NCBI GenBank assembly: GCA_003342815.1 | Contig: PTEX01000012.1 | Location: 3,925,880 to 3,989,879, forward strand | Direction of reading: 5' to 3' | From: Eudromia elegans | Taxonomy: Eukaryota > Chordata > Aves > Tinamiformes > Tinamidae | Length of the DNA: 64,000 bases | In this document: piece by piece, positions 41,951 to 56,738 of the stretch | How positions within the stretch are numbered: the stretch's first letter is position 1 | How the letters are laid out: every line of letters begins with the position of its first letter | The notes under the pieces: model-generated | The model's input: only the letters and a program-made list of their open reading frames with translations | Told to the model about the DNA's origin: nothing | Database searches by the model: none | Position numbers and translations under genes: made by a program

Positions 41951-44900
41951 ATTTGTTAACAATTTGAATCTGTCTTCCATTCAGTTTGCAGCCTCCCCCT
42001 GCCTCTTCTCTAATATCTCTTTCTTTTCTCAATCCCAGTTATATTCCTCAGGATTGGAGTTTCAGAGATCTTTCCCCTTTCTTCTTCTATATCCATGACC
42101 TGCATGTCCAACCACTCCATATTTCCATACACAGCCACGAATGCACCTCCACTTATCCCTTCAGGCCCTCACCATTCCATACTCTTCTTCTAGGATCTGC
42201 CTCCAGGCTCAGTCTTTACTTCACACACTGTCCTAGTTATTTGTCCCAGGTTATTTCCTCAGCCAACTCTGTTTGTTCCCTAGTCTCAATCTCTGTATCC
42301 TTCTGTCTCCCTCCACGTTTGTAGAGGCTCTTCAAATCTTACTCTTCTCTCCTTCTTCTATATACAAATGTAGCTTCCTCTTCCATACTCTTCAGACTCT
42401 AACACCAGCTCCTGGTCCAGCTGCTCTAATCTTCCAGTCACAGGCTCATCTAGATTTATATGCCACAACACTCTGACTGTCCCTGTGAGATGTCTGTAAC
42501 TTTTATATTTCAAGGGTACACATGCCTGCCAACTCATCTGCTTTTTCTAGCTGTATTCATTGGTTTAATGAAAGATATTATTTCTTCCTCCAAACCTTGC
42601 CTCACTCTGCATCTGAAAGCTACCCGCATCAGCTAGATGCCAAAAAAAGAAGAAAGGAGCACAGGACAAATGCTGACTTTAATTAAACAAACCTAACATC
42701 TAATAGAATTAAGAGAGCTTCTCTTCAGACTAAGATTTATGCCTTTCTATCATCAAAACACTGGACTTCCTATAAAACAAAAACAGTATCTCAGCTTAAC
42801 TTCTCCCTAAGCCAGATGAGATAGCACCACTGGAGTTCCTCCATGATCTCACAGAAGCCATGAAAAGTCTTCCAAGATAAATAAATCTCTCTGATACTTA
42901 AACTTATGAATAGTGCACCCTAACATTCTGGCACAGCTTAAATAGTGATGCACTTGGAGAACAGTTTGAGGTCAGAAGGTGTTTCACGAGAGGGGGAAGG
43001 AAGAACAGTTTAAGGTGCCCTGCACAGTGTATGTGAACGTCTTCTGAACTCACAGCACAGTCACATGGATCAAAGCTAAATTTAGAGATAGTGAATTATT
43101 CATTGCAACAATAGTCAGCTAAGCCTATCCCGACTCTCAGGAATTGAGCACATCACCTGAGATAAGTTTATTTCATATATATGCCTTATTTTTTTAGATC
43201 TCACTTCTGGCATTATATTTTAACCAGTTGCCCAGAATCCTGAAGAGGTTTTTTCCTAAAGAAAGGCCAAAATTAATAAGAAGTTTACATTCAGTTTTCA
43301 GTGCATTAAAATTTGATTTACCTCCGTAACCAGGGATGCAGAAGTGATTGTTCAACTGAACTAAGAAAGGGCAACATAAGAGAGAAGCCTCTAGTAGTAT
43401 AGCTGTTAGGATCATCAAAACACTTGATTTCTGACAAAAGATAGTTCTAGTGCCTCCTCCAGATCTTGGGAAAAGCAGGTTTAAGTTTCTGAAAAAGATG
43501 ACACAGATTTATGAGGGGGATTATATGACATTAGGTCTGTGATAACAGAGAAATGGACTGAATGACATGAGAGGGTCCTCCACCCCTGGCCCTGTGAATA
43601 TTTCCAAATCCAATTCACACACTGTACTCAGCGCACACATTATATTCCAAGCTGTTGCAATTGGGAGTATTAGCAGTGAAGCTGCATACAGCACCATTTC
43701 AAATGTATTCCCATTAAGGGCATCTGCATTGCCAATATTATTTAGTTTAAACATTCTCTTACAGTTTTATCATCAGTTTGCCCAAAGGGCTGACACTTAT
43801 CCTTACACTCAGGGCTGGATTAACTAATGTAACAATAAACCCCAGTAATATTGTGCACGGGCCAGGATTCTGCTAAAATTTCTTTTTCCATGAGCTTGTT
43901 ATTGATGAGTGAGAGGTTGCAAGCAGCAAACGGGAACCATGGGGACCTTGCCCTATTAATCTAAGGAGTATAAGGAGTATCAAGGCACAAATTCATTTAT
44001 TAAACCTGTTAATCCCCATGCATTTATTCTTTCAAAATCATAAAGTGCTTAAATGGACAAAAATGTTTGTCCCAGTCTGGCAGGCTTCATAATAATAAAA
44101 TTGCTTGGGAAAGGTACTGTCTATCTGCCATACGTTTACTCAGTACAATACCTTCATCTCTTTCAGAAGTATAGAGGTATATATAAGTTTTTAAATCCTT
44201 TTTCCGGTGATTCTAAACCTCATTTATTTTTTAACTTATACTAATAGTTTACTTTAGGAAATCATTAGTAGAATATGCACAATGCATCCATTGTACGATA
44301 GTTTTTATTTGATTATCCACACAGACAAGTATAGAAAGTAATTTAAACAGCATCAACATTTGGATTTCTTAGAGGACTAAAATTCACCAGTAAAGCAGTC
44401 AGCAGTATTATCATTTATGTTTCAAAGTCAATATGCTATTGAGATGGCAGGTACTTGCTCCATGCAACTTTCATTTCAGGCTACTGGAAGGAAAATAATG
44501 GCAGTGCTTGCAGTTTCAATTGCTATCTTTAAAATGAACCTCACATAGCCAACTCTGTAGCTTGTAGGGTAAGCTTTGATTTAAGGAAACACAGTTCTCT
44601 GGGGATAGTTTCTGTGGTGAAGACCACAGTCAGAAAATATTTCTTGATAAGACTTGAGACTTTGCTGTTGATTATTCACAGACTGAGAACTCTGAGCAAA
44701 GAAGTTGTAACTGCTGCCAGCACTAGACAGACTTTCCTCATTACAGACTGTTTGTAAACTTAATCTGCAAAAGCAGCGGCATGCAATGTGGCACAGAGGC
44801 ACAGTTTTCAGTTTCCATTTCCCATTTCAAGCCTACGTGGGATATTTACTGTTAGCATTTTGCTTGATTAAGTTTATCCATATACTTCCCTCAGATAAGG

Positions 44901-47394
44901 AGCAGGTCACTTGTACATGGGTTTACAAGCATTGTCACTGCTGAAATATGCATGGGACATACCATCAGAGGCCAGACACTACTGGTGTTTATGGAGCAGC
45001 AAGATGGGCCTTTGGGGAACTATGTGACTTTATTTTCACTTTGTTTATTCAGCTCTCTCTCTCATCAGTTCACCTACTCTTATCCTTTCGCAGTTCAAGA
45101 TGCAGAAAAGGCAGATTTTCCATTTCCATTCATTCAAATTTTCCAGATAGTTTGCTTCTTCTGGAGCTGAATGAAAGCCTATTTCCCTGGTGTCTAATGA
45201 GATTTGCCCTCGTAAATCTTGGGGAAAATGAAAACAAAATCACAAGATCAGGAGGATGTTAATGGCAATTTCACTCTTTATAGCCACCTAATTCCTAAAA
45301 AAAAAGTCTAGTTCTCACAAAGTATTCTTAATTTTTACAAAGGATTTTTAATTTATCATTTCTCTGTTCCTTAAGATCTTCAGTATGATAATACCAACAT
45401 TAAAATGTCACCTCTTATTTAACTAGTCACTAGTTTTGGACTAAAACAAGCAGGATAGATGATGCTCAATAAAACAGTCTAATATAAAGCCATTCCTTTC
45501 AGGACACATTTACATTTACATTTAAGCTAGAGCAGAGTCACATTATGACACTGATGATCTGATGACCTGGAATGACTGGAAGAAAACAGAGCACAAGAGA
45601 GCTTTTTCTGGTTTGCAGCACAGGTCAGGGAGAAGTCACCTTCTTTCATCTCCATTTTAGGAATAAAAGCTGTTTCCCTCTGCTAAAGAATATGCTATAA
45701 CATAAATGTTATCCCAGCCAGTATTATCCCAGGTACTTTGCTTGGTCTCAATAAATGAACATCTCAAAAAATATCAATTGGGAGCAGAGTTTACTATCTA
45801 TGCAATGTTTACCATATGCGACATGTTTATAGCTTACGTTATGTCACATTTAGTTTTGCAATTTCCTGTTTGAAATAAAGATTCCTATATTCATTTCTAT
45901 ATACACTGTGTTTGACCTCCATTTTTAGAACAGGCAGCTTCTATGGATTCCTCTCAAAGGAAATACGACTTTGATCACTAGGGAGTGATCATGGAACATG
46001 GAATGACCACTGATGAGTGTGCTACAGGGCTCCCAAAGGTGCCAAAATTGGCAACAGCAGCAGGTACACTGGAAAAGTGGAAGAGTGTTGCTACAAAAAG
46101 GATTTTTACAACTGCAAAAAACTACAGTCATCTTATTTCACAACAACAGTAGTGACTGAGCAAATCCAGCTCCCCTGCTCTCCAGAGGAAAATAAAGACA
46201 GGCATTATATAAAAATTCACAGCAAATTCTGCACCCAACTGCAGAAAGTATTTTTCATTGACCCAGTTCAAGTCCTCCACTATGATTCATGATATTATCT
46301 GTATTGTGTGGGCAGGGATTTTGGATTCCAGTTCCCTCCACTGCTTCTTGATCATATTTCCATCTCACCACCAGATGGGCAGGCAGCTCCCAGGACAGGA
46401 CACAACACTGTTCCAGATATCTTAGTGTCAAAAAAAGAAACAAACAAAAAAGCTCAACTATTTCTAGCTCCCTCATATACAAAGAAGAGGAAAATGACTG
46501 AAATCTGTATAGAAATAACCTGTGTTCCATGTCTCAGGAACATTGCCAGACCTTCAAGCTTCTGATTTCTCTCTTACAGCTAGATTCAATGAAAAAATCC
46601 AGTATAGCTAATGACATCCAGTTTTAACTTAGTGTGTTTGGGCAGCCCCATTTGCCTTAGGTTTGTGTTTTCTTATCATCTAAATATGCCTGCTTGTACT
46701 TGCTTCATTCACGTGACTGCATGTTGCTTTCCAAGAGAGACCTGCACTGGAAAAGTGTCTTTAATGTTGTTGATGAAAATGCAACAATCTTACAGAACTA
46801 AAAGCCAATTAAAATTTTCTGTCAACAAGAATTGAAGTTTATGAGGTCACTTTGCATAGGTGGAACTGGTTGAACTCCCAGTGATAGGGTATACTCTCTG
46901 CACTAGTATTAAATAGAACAGTAAATGAGAGACAGGTACAGTGCTTAGCAACTCCAACACACTGGCACATTACTTTTGCACATTACTGGGAGCATTTGGA
47001 AGAGCTCCACAGTGCATGGTATACAGGGTCTTTCACTGGCAAGGTAGATAGATGTAGGTAACTTTTCTGTGTCAGGTCATACATCACACACTCCCCAAAC
47101 CTAAACACTTGCATATGAATAACATGTTTCTAATAACATCTTCATTTATGCCCAAGGTGAACATTGATATGTTACCTTGTTGATATTCTTAATACATGAA
47201 TATGTGACTTCTGTTTTTTTAAAAAAAAATCTGCTGTAGTGAATCTTCCAAGCATACTGAAAACCATTAAACTTCCTCATCCCATAAGTGTCAACATATT
47301 TTGAGGCAGAAAGATCAAGACGGATGTTATACAACCTCTGGAAATATCCCAGTTTGAAAAATCCTAACATGTGGTCAAGTCTGTTAGTTCTAGT

Positions 47395-47410
47395 TCATCA
47401 TCATCATCAT
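47395..47410. repeat. Short (TCA)n run
   Basis: Just over five perfect copies of the trinucleotide TCA, a minor microsatellite in intron 1. Confidence 0.85.
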
Positions 47411-48420
47411 GTTACTTTAATTTCCAATATAACACAATCCAAAGTATTGAAAGGCCACAGTTATTCACAGAAAAAATGTTGACAATTTTTTTAGTATGAA
47501 TCTCAGTTTCCTTGGGCCAAGACTGAATTTCTATTCCACTCTCCTCTCCTGATCCCCTTTCCACCTCAGCCTTCCTCTTCTCCCCAGACTAGAGTCCCCC
47601 TATCCTAGATTTGAGTTTTGGACTGAGGTAGATTATGTCTTCCCAGCAGGTTATGCCAAATGCAAATGGACTTCAAAAACCTGAATGTTTCATGAAACAA
47701 AATTCATGAAACAAGTTTTTTTTAAAACTACAGTGAATCCCATATTCTAAAATATATTCACCCAACATGAACCAGAACACTTTTCTTGCCCCATTTCCAC
47801 CTAACACAGCAAAAATGCTCAAGCATTAAAAATTTTACATGGTCGGCTAGGACTTTACTTTTTACCAATATCTAACAAGAAAAGATTTCTATTTGTATGT
47901 TATTTAATTATTTCCTTCCTTAAAGTTTCAAGAGATGCTTCTTCGGTTTTACTATGTAGGATTATGTCAGTGTTTCCCATTTTAAAATTTCCAGCCCTAG
48001 CACCTTATGCATAGTCTATTTCCCTCTCTCTCAATTTTCCTCTCCCTCTCTTCTTTCTGTATCAAGCACCATCTAAGCTGACAGACAGGCACACAATGCA
48101 TGAGCTTTTTCAGACTCTACTAGGAAAACACACTTGAAATAAAATTATCAAAATCATCCAAAAGCACACACAAAATATAACGGCATGCAATTAATTAACC
48201 TGTCAAGAGAGAAGCAGACATTATTGTTCGAATGAGCTTTTTAGATTGCAGGCGGCTGCTGCTTGCCAGGTGCAGCTGCAGTGATAGCAGGGGGGGAATC
48301 CTCCAAAAATGCTGGGTTCTGCCAGCCCAGAACAAAAACTGGCCCTCAGACAAACGGCCTGTTCATACGCTCACTGAGCATAACAGCTTCTCTCCAGATG
48401 CAGGATGAGACAAAGCAAGG

Positions 48421-48447
48421 TTTTTGTTGTTTTGTTTTGTTTTGTTT
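48421..48447. repeat. Short (TTTTG)n run
   Basis: Imperfect TTTTG/TTG units, about five copies, in intron 1. Confidence 0.85.
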
Positions 48448-49127
48448 CTAATGTTGTGGGGTTTTTTTCTCTGTTTTGCACAGCTGGTACTAATACTATT
48501 TCTATCTGAAATATTTTAGTAAAAAGAATGGCTGGCCACAATTAAAGCTAAATAAATGATGCTTCTAATGCTAAAATCTGTGAAATCCAGAGCACCTCCT
48601 TCAGTGTAAACTGAGGATACTTAATACATTAGAGAAAGAGATAAACATAACACAGAAACAGTTTGATGAGGGCTGTTCATCCCAGCTCCCTATAGCAAAC
48701 ATAAGGTAGGAATCAGGCAAACAGCTTTATGCAAAAAAGAAACAGTGAAAATCCCAGTTTATACATACTTTTTCATCTGGCACTACCAGATCTCAATTTT
48801 ATTTTATCTCAATTTCTGTATGGGATTTATAATAAACTTTATTTCAGTGCTTCCAGTTCCAGGGCTTTTCCAACATAGCTTTCTGGATTTTTTTTCCACT
48901 TTTTATATTTTACTGTTTCTTTGATTACGTGATCTCTTTAATTATGTAATTAAAAATTACCTAGGATTCAGAAAATTCTCTGTTACATGAGGTTAAAATC
49001 ATTACCAAAATTCAGAGGACTTTTTTAAGCAGCTATATGTTGCTTTACCCTGGGACATTTCTGTTCCATAAGTTTATTGCAGGTTATTCATAAGGTAAAT
49101 GAATAGGAAATATATAATCCTTTAGGT

Positions 49128-49149
49128 TCAGATAACTGCAGTTATCTGA
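49128..49149. repeat. 22-bp perfect palindrome containing mirrored GATA motifs
   Basis: tcagataactgcagttatctga (split here: tcagataactg at 49128-49138, cagttatctga at 49139-49149) reads the same on both strands with no spacer. It holds AGATAA and TTATCT, that is, two GATA-factor core motifs in inverted orientation. A regulatory role is only a possibility. Confidence 0.9.
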
Positions 49150-52000
49150 TTATGGAAGATTCCTTAAATAAAGCAGTTACGTATAATTCATCTTTTTCAG
49201 GTATCAGCCATAAAACTTCAAATGATGCTCAGCAGGCATCTTGGACAATGGATACACATTATATCTTGGAGATATATTCTATAAGTGAGGTTCCGAAAAT
49301 ACTGACAGCAAGAAGTTGTTTTGTGTAGCTAAGCACTGTTTTCCTTTTAGAAGACTAAATATAAGCAATAGATTTTGAGAGTGCTTCTTTAAAAATCCAG
49401 GATAAGGGCATATAGCTTCCTAACTGAAATATGTGTCAGCCAGCTCAGATAGAGTCTTGCTCACTGGATAAAAGCCTATATTTAAAAGATACTGAAAATT
49501 TTATTCCCCATGTCACTAGTAGTGATTTCATTAAAGATAAACATTATGATCATTAGCAGGCTATCAAGTGATATAATGCTTCAGATACAAAGTGATGAGC
49601 AACAGTATAAAAATCTAAGTTTCATAGCGTCATATTCATTAACAGCGTTCTTCAAGCGCATGAAAATGATGCTGGATATGACAAGAAATCAGCACTCCGA
49701 GACTATTATTAATTCCTTTTTTATCTCTGAACAGCTAATGATTCTAACACTCAGATGTTAGAAACTGGGGATGGGTGGAGAAGGGCTTGGTGCATCTATA
49801 GATAGACCCGTGCCTACCCGAGAAGGACAGATTGTAGATCTATTACATTGCTCCTTGCCACACATCCCTGACTGCATCAGATATCCAAAACAGAAAAATG
49901 GAGTCATTGATCTGCACTACTTTGGATGAACTAGTACTATGTGAGAAAAATGGTAGCACTTCTTCTTTAGAATTGTGTGTTACTGAAATAGGCACATTTC
50001 AAGAGACTCACAAGGTCAAAATGTGATATCGTCCTACCTGCATTTAATATGCTTGCACTTACAGGAAAAGAATATAGGGTATCTGAAAAACTTCCCATAT
50101 GAAAGTAAAAGAAGACTTGATTATGTGTAAACAGAGTATTTTGGGATTTGTCATCAGAAATGACAATGAATAAAAATGACTCATTGCAAATTATGGTCAT
50201 ACAAGATTTACATATATGAATAGGCACACAAGGAGGTCCAAAGTACCCCATTTGAAAATGTGGCCTGTGAAAGAAAAAAGAAGCAGTCAGATAAGCAATA
50301 TTCAAGAGCAAAAAAAGCTTGAAACAAGTATGTAACATCCAGATGTGTGTTTACAAGGTGCACTACAGAGGCAGTAAGCCATTAGATATGGCTTAGCAAG
50401 GTACACATGCACCCACCTATACGCAAGCAGCAATGGCCTGCATGGCAAAAGCACCTCTTTCCCTTCCAGCAATCAGAACCAGGCTGTCTGCTGCACGTGC
50501 TGCTATCAGAGATGCTCTTCCAAAAATGTAAGTTGATTGAGGCTTGAATTCCTTCAGTAGCCGATCGTTACCAGGCAAGATCTGATTATGAATGCAGCTG
50601 CAGAGATAAAATTTCAAAATAAGCTAATGCAACTTTGGAGTTTCATGCTGTTATAATCAGGATAAGAAATAAACCCAATGTCACAGAACTTGGGAAATTT
50701 AAGAGTAAGCCAAAAAAGTATCTTATACAACGTACAGCGATGTCAGTAAGTCTAAGATGGTAGCTGTGCTGTTCCTTTGAAGTCAGTATGATGAAACAGA
50801 GGTTTGAATTGGGCACATATTTATGAATCTTGCTGACCCAGGGATAAACACAGCAATTATGGTAATGCTGACTTTGCATACCCTATGTGTATAAGCTCAT
50901 CAAACACGCCAAGCTTGGTGCACTGGCATTATTCTACAGCTACAAGCTGTAGTAATTCCACACAAAAACAAAAAAAAGAAGTTTCAAATTCATTGTCACA
51001 TCATTCAAGATTGAGCTTGTGACAGAGATCTTTCTTATCAAAGTAAATCTGTAAAGGCTTATATAATTTATAGTTGCCTGCAGAAGTTTCAGTGCAGGCT
51101 TATAAGATATGCAGACACAGAGTGCTGCTGGTTCTAAACCATCAGTTAAAATTCTCTTACCTCAAAAGAAAGCTTGAAGTGGAGTTCAAAATGGTGACAG
51201 TGCAAATGAAAAGGTTTCATTTCTTCCAGGTGTCTGATAAATTTCTCCATGACTCTATTAGCATTATATAAAATGTTTCTTAAGTTGGGACATATACATT
51301 AAGTTATTGGAAACTCTGCATATACCTAACCTGACAAACTAACTGTGCTCAATCATAACTGTAAAACAAGTATAGAAGAGGAGCCTGGAATCCCCCCAGG
51401 TAATGGAGAAAGTTAGTTAAATTAAACTTACTCACATCTGCACTGAGACGTTTCTAAGATAAACAGCTAAAAAGACAGGTGAAAAATTGTTTCCATTTCC
51501 AAAATCTGGTTTTGTAGACAGACTCCTAATTTCTAAAAATAACACTAATAATTCTATCAAAAATATAGCTGAGAGCAAAGGAATAAGTAAACATGTCCAC
51601 ATTCAACCTCTTGGTGCTATTTTTATCCTAGATCTCACCCAAACAGATTAAATGCCAGCACAGATGTTTTGAATTAATGGCATTCATCTGATTAGAAGTT
51701 TCATTTTGATTTTCAGCATGTATTTACTCTAAGCCTCAGGCTAGAGTTGAGAGCTACTTACAGCATGTGTGTCGAGTAGCTCTAGGAGGAGAAAGGAGGA
51801 ATTCTCAGGTTGGCAAGGGAGTGGGGAAGGCTTACACTCTCAATCTAAACCACAGATAAACAAAATATTTTTCAACTCAGTGTCCTATCATTTTTAATAT
51901 GCTATCTGCAAATAGGGCAATTTGTCTTGGTTCAGTGATTTTTACCTCCATGCAACACTACGAGACTAAAGCCGTTCCTACTGCTGCACCTCTTCAGCAT

Positions 52001-52034
52001 TTCCTCTTTCTTTAACACTTTCCTCTTTCTTTAT
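52001..52034. repeat. Pyrimidine-rich tandem duplication, 19-bp period
   Basis: ttcctctttcttta occurs at 52001 and again 19 bases later at 52020. It is a short, slightly diverged duplication. Confidence 0.8.
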
Positions 52035-52374
52035 TTCTAAATATTTTGGATAGAGAATTTAATCCAAGATGAAATCAGTGATGTACAGGTTTATATTTTC
52101 TAAACTTCTTCCAATTTTTAAGGGTGCAATTTTGCTTGTGCCTGTTTGTATGTTCTTAAAATTCCTTATATTTTCAGCCCACATTATTATGAAGGAGAAA
52201 ACTGTCAGAAAAAGTACAATAATCCTTTTTTTTTTTTTTATACTACTGTAATGGAGATTTACTCAAAACTGCTGAAAAGGAAGAATAATCCCAGGTTTCA
52301 AAGGTTCATTTATTTTTTTTAATTGTGAACAACACTAGATATTGGAATGAAACAGACGAATCGGTTTCAGTGTG

Positions 52375-52419
52375 CTTAAGGAAAGAGCGAGTCCATCACT
52401 TAAGGAAAGCAGTCCATCA
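52375..52419. repeat. Imperfect tandem duplication (24 + 21 bp)
   Basis: cttaaggaaag followed by a gtccatca end occurs twice in succession, at 52375-52398 and 52399-52419. The second copy is three bases shorter. A local duplication. Confidence 0.8.
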
Positions 52420-55400
52420 CTAAGCAGGTATCATGGGCTGCAGGCCTCAAGTCAAACTGAGCTGCTTTTAAATACTGCAGGGTAGAAGTGCACCAGAAAT
52501 AGCTCTAATTTTCCAGGGCTGACGTTCATCCAGAAGGTCATCTATGGTGTTTCCCAGTGGAGAGCATAATAGTTCCCCAGATGGAGAAAAAGAGGTCTGG
52601 ACATTTGCTCTGCTGATCGGCACTGATTTAATGTGGCAGCCATTCACATGCATCTTGGCACCGACAACTGCCACCACTAAAACCAAGTTTTCCATAAGCA
52701 TCTACCACCTTCCATGGAAAAAACAGGAGGGGATGTCTAATTTAGGCTCACACCACAAAAGGCATGTCTGTGCCATAGTGAATATTAAAACATAGTGAGG
52801 AAGGACATCACCACATTTACCATAGCTTCATGTCACTGGGAAACATGAAATAAAACAACTGCCTCCTTCCACCTCTGCAGCAGATTAGGGAACGCTCTTG
52901 CACACTCAACTACAAAGGACAGAAGAAAGAACTGCTGTTTAGAAGATACGATTCCGCTCTGCTAAATGTATATAGCTGAAAATAGGCCATTGCTGCTGGC
53001 TCCTCTGCAACTTTTGCAGCATGCAAGGTCTTTTGTTTAGGAGATTTTTAAGAGTACATTTGAAGAGAGGTCAATATTTTAACCAGGAACAACAAAAATT
53101 ACAGCATCATATACTTAATCCAACCATGTTGTAAGTAATTAATTTGCTTTCCTATTGAAAAGGTAAATACATGTGTAAAATAAACGTGATATAAAGTACT
53201 TGATCTGCAATATTCAGTCTGGCTAGTATGTGCTTGTTTTCTTATAGCAACATAGCTGTGCCATGGTCAGCAGCAGGCCACTTGAGTTAAAGCGACTCTG
53301 GAGATATTCCACTGAACCTAAGAGCTCAACATCTGTCCTTCACTGGGCTGTTCCCACGATGCCAGCTGGAAAGACTCACTAACAGCCGTACCACTAGGCA
53401 AGGGTCAGCGCGCAATCCTGGTCACAATCCCTCTCTCCTCCTCTGGCACTTCTCCCTTGGGTACTTCTCCTTCAGGATGCAGGAATAAGCAGTGCCTCCC
53501 AGGCAGCACTGTACAGAAACGGCTTTGCAATGGTGAAAATCAGACAGTAGAAACCCAGGGTGGCTCAATGACTTCAGAAAGTGGTGTAACAGAAGAAGTA
53601 TCTGATCCAGTGTCATTTAACTAGGCTGCTATTAAATCTTTTATCTTAAAGACTCTATTACATCCTCCCTTTTGGCAATTAGTCATTCAAAGTTCCTGAC
53701 TTCATTCTGCAGATGACCATGCTACTTATCAGCAAATCAATTTTCTGCACTTTCTTCTGAGTATCTGGTTGACCTTGGTCAAGCGTTCCACTAAACATTC
53801 TCCCCTCATTAATAAACTGTTTATACACAACTTTTCTAATCACAGCAGAACATCAGTCAAAATGACAACAAGCCAGTCACGATGAGCAAGTTTCTCCTTC
53901 CATACAAAGTAGCTGTTAGCTACCCAAGCAAACTATATTTCATACCTGAAATAATAATGAAGTGAGAGCACTTAGAGGTGAGTAAAATTGTAATAGACTG
54001 AAATATAATGGCTTTTTATTGCAGTTTATATTGCTAATATCTAGAATCCTGGAAACATATCACTACTATTATCATATCACTATAGCAGTAGTTAAATGTA
54101 ACATGGTGAATTATTCACTCCTCATATTTGACTGTAAAAGAAACTATCTTTCAAGATAATTCAAGATTTAAGACAACGACTTAATAAGAAATCAACCAGC
54201 ATATATATGTTTTAAGTTTAATAATAAGAAATTGTCAGCACATCTAGAAAATTTCCTGAGTTAGACTTCAGAACAGTTACCAGTTTATTAGAAAAATATG
54301 AAATACCGTCTTAAAAAGACCCTGTAACCAACTGACTACAAGTGTCAACTTGCCTTGGAAGATTAACTTAATTATGCCGAAATAGAGAAATAGAGCTGGT
54401 AGGATTGGTAGGATTTAAAACTCTTTGATGTGTGTGGGGGTTTTTTTAAGTTTGAAACCGCACGTAATACTATGAATATGTCCTGCTTAATGTAAATGCC
54501 ATGCACATACATTTTTGAATAAAAAATGTTATGGAATCCTTGACCAAGCAGCAAGCTATCTCAAAGAGGCCTTATTAAAGGATATTTTCTTAAACCTTGT
54601 AAGCACCTGTTATTGTAGGTTTAATAAATCTCCTTAAATGCAGAGCGAAAGAAGCTTGTGCTGAAAATCTATTGCTTGTTCAATTTCCTGAAGCAGCACA
54701 TTGGTGCTTTCCATTTCTCCTTAGCTAATAAATACCTCTTAAATTTCCAAGTTCATATGGCCAGAGCCAGAGGTTGTGGACCTCTATCTTTTGGTTCCAC
54801 CAAAACCAAAGTAAGGATCTAAAAAAGCCTACTCACCAACCACAAAATTTTGGAGAATCCTCAAACTGCCAGATGACTCCCTTGTCCTATTCATAATTTT
54901 CTGGGCATCTGGGCTTCTGTACATCCTCCTTACCCAGACCAGTCTCACTGGAGGTATTTCAAGGGTTCTGTTCTGTTTAAGCTGACTGAGACTCCAAAAA
55001 CAAACATTCTCTCATACCTACAGGGTGTCCTTGCAGAAATCCTGTCTTCTCTCTACCTATTACAGTCAATGGAGAGAGTTGGCCATTTTTAGGTTATCAC
55101 TTATCTATGTGAACCATAAAGGCCGTTCCTTTAGGAGGAACTGAAGCAGAGCATGTAAGTTTATGTTTACCTCCACTGATGATAAAAGCATGACTGAAAT
55201 ACAGTATGGACACCAGTATTTGAGCAGACAACTCCCATCTTCATATCTAACTCACATGAGATGTTAATTCCATATAACAACTTGTTTCTTATCTGGCAGC
55301 TTACCTATCAGTAGATCTGCCATATTGACACACACATACATACAGAAGGTAGATTTAGCAACAGGGCCAGTCTAGTTAAATCTTACACACAGGAAGATTT

Positions 55401-56298
55401 GGTAATGGGATCCAAGTCCAGTTATATCTGTTATGCTTAAGTTACCTTAATTTTGAGTGGAGGAAGAAAAGAAGTACAGATAGGAAATTCATATCTTGTG
55501 AAGCCTTAAAGTCTGAAATGTTGACTATAAAATTGTGTATTTTAGAGATGATACCAATTTTTGCAATGTTTATGGTCAATATTTATTTATATAATTAAAA
55601 AAGTCATATTGAAAAGGTTTTTTTCCAGAAATATTTCATGGTAATGCTGCATCATATGGTTTGGATATCCTTGAATGCCCTTTTGATTTTTTTTTTTAAT
55701 TTATTTATTTACTTTCCAGTGTTTGTCTTGGACCCTGTAGCACAATAAAAGAGTTTCTGCTTACTGCATTTCAGGCCATTCGCAGCTGTAATATTATGTC
55801 AAAAGAAAGAATTCCTCTAAGTCAGGCAGTAAAGAGAATTTCAATATAAGGGCAAATTTCAAAAGAAATTTTTCCAACAGATTTTTAAAGTCAGATCAGA
55901 AGAATTTTTTATCAAAAGAATAACACTGCAATATTATCAGGTCATGAAATAAATATGCAGTCTTAATATGACCTTCAAATACAGTGTATTTGATTGAATG
56001 ACTGGCCATTTACTCCTTTCTATTTAAAACAGAGATAATACAACCTAGAGTAGAAAAATTACCAGTTAAAGCAAACAGCATGTCTGCAAATCAATTTTTA
56101 TACTAGAGTGACAATTTAAGTATTGTATGAATAACATCTCTTTTTACTCTACAGAAATATTACACAGAAAAATTTCAGAGAAAAAAAGTTTATGCAATTT
56201 GATTTAAAGGGTATTCATAACTAAGTCTAAGACATACTTCCTGTTACACTGCCACATTTTTATTTGAGGTAAACCTTTGCTTTCTTCTGTTCAAGAAG

Positions 56299-56320
56299 AT
56301 ATATATGTGCACATATATAT
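56299..56320. repeat. 22-bp AT-rich palindrome within a TATA/CACATA repeat
   Basis: A perfect palindrome centred on GTGCAC (56307-56312) is flanked by alternating AT on both sides. It continues into further atacacatatatat sequence to about 56336. Likely simple-repeat in origin. Confidence 0.85.
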
Positions 56321-56738
56321 ATACACATATATATATTTCTGCTTATAGACATATGTAGAAAGCAGCAGTATCAGAAAAGTGTTATAGTCTATACTTTCCA
56401 AAGTAAATCATGTTTAGGAGAACATCAGTTTTGAATGCCCCGCCAGAGACTTTCTAACAAGATTGGATCTCCAGGGAATGATCCATTCCTCTGAAATTTA
56501 AAACGTATCTTAATGGGGACATTCAAATGTGGATCCTTTCAGAAGACCTCAGACCTATGAATGAGATCTTCATGTGGACAATATGTTGTTGAAAGTAAAG
56601 GTGATTCTAACATAAAATTCTTGGGTCCAGATGCATTTTTACAAACATTAGTCGATCATCACAATCTATGTATTCATATGCTTAAAGCTGTAAAAAAATG
56701 AGACATAATTCTGTCAAATGACATCACTTACAGGAAGC

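Noticed and set aside
41567-42324. Glu/Gly/Lys-rich minus-strand frame and Ser/Pro/Phe-rich plus-strand frames
   Set aside because: They are driven by the pyrimidine tract and the T/C-rich sequence after it.
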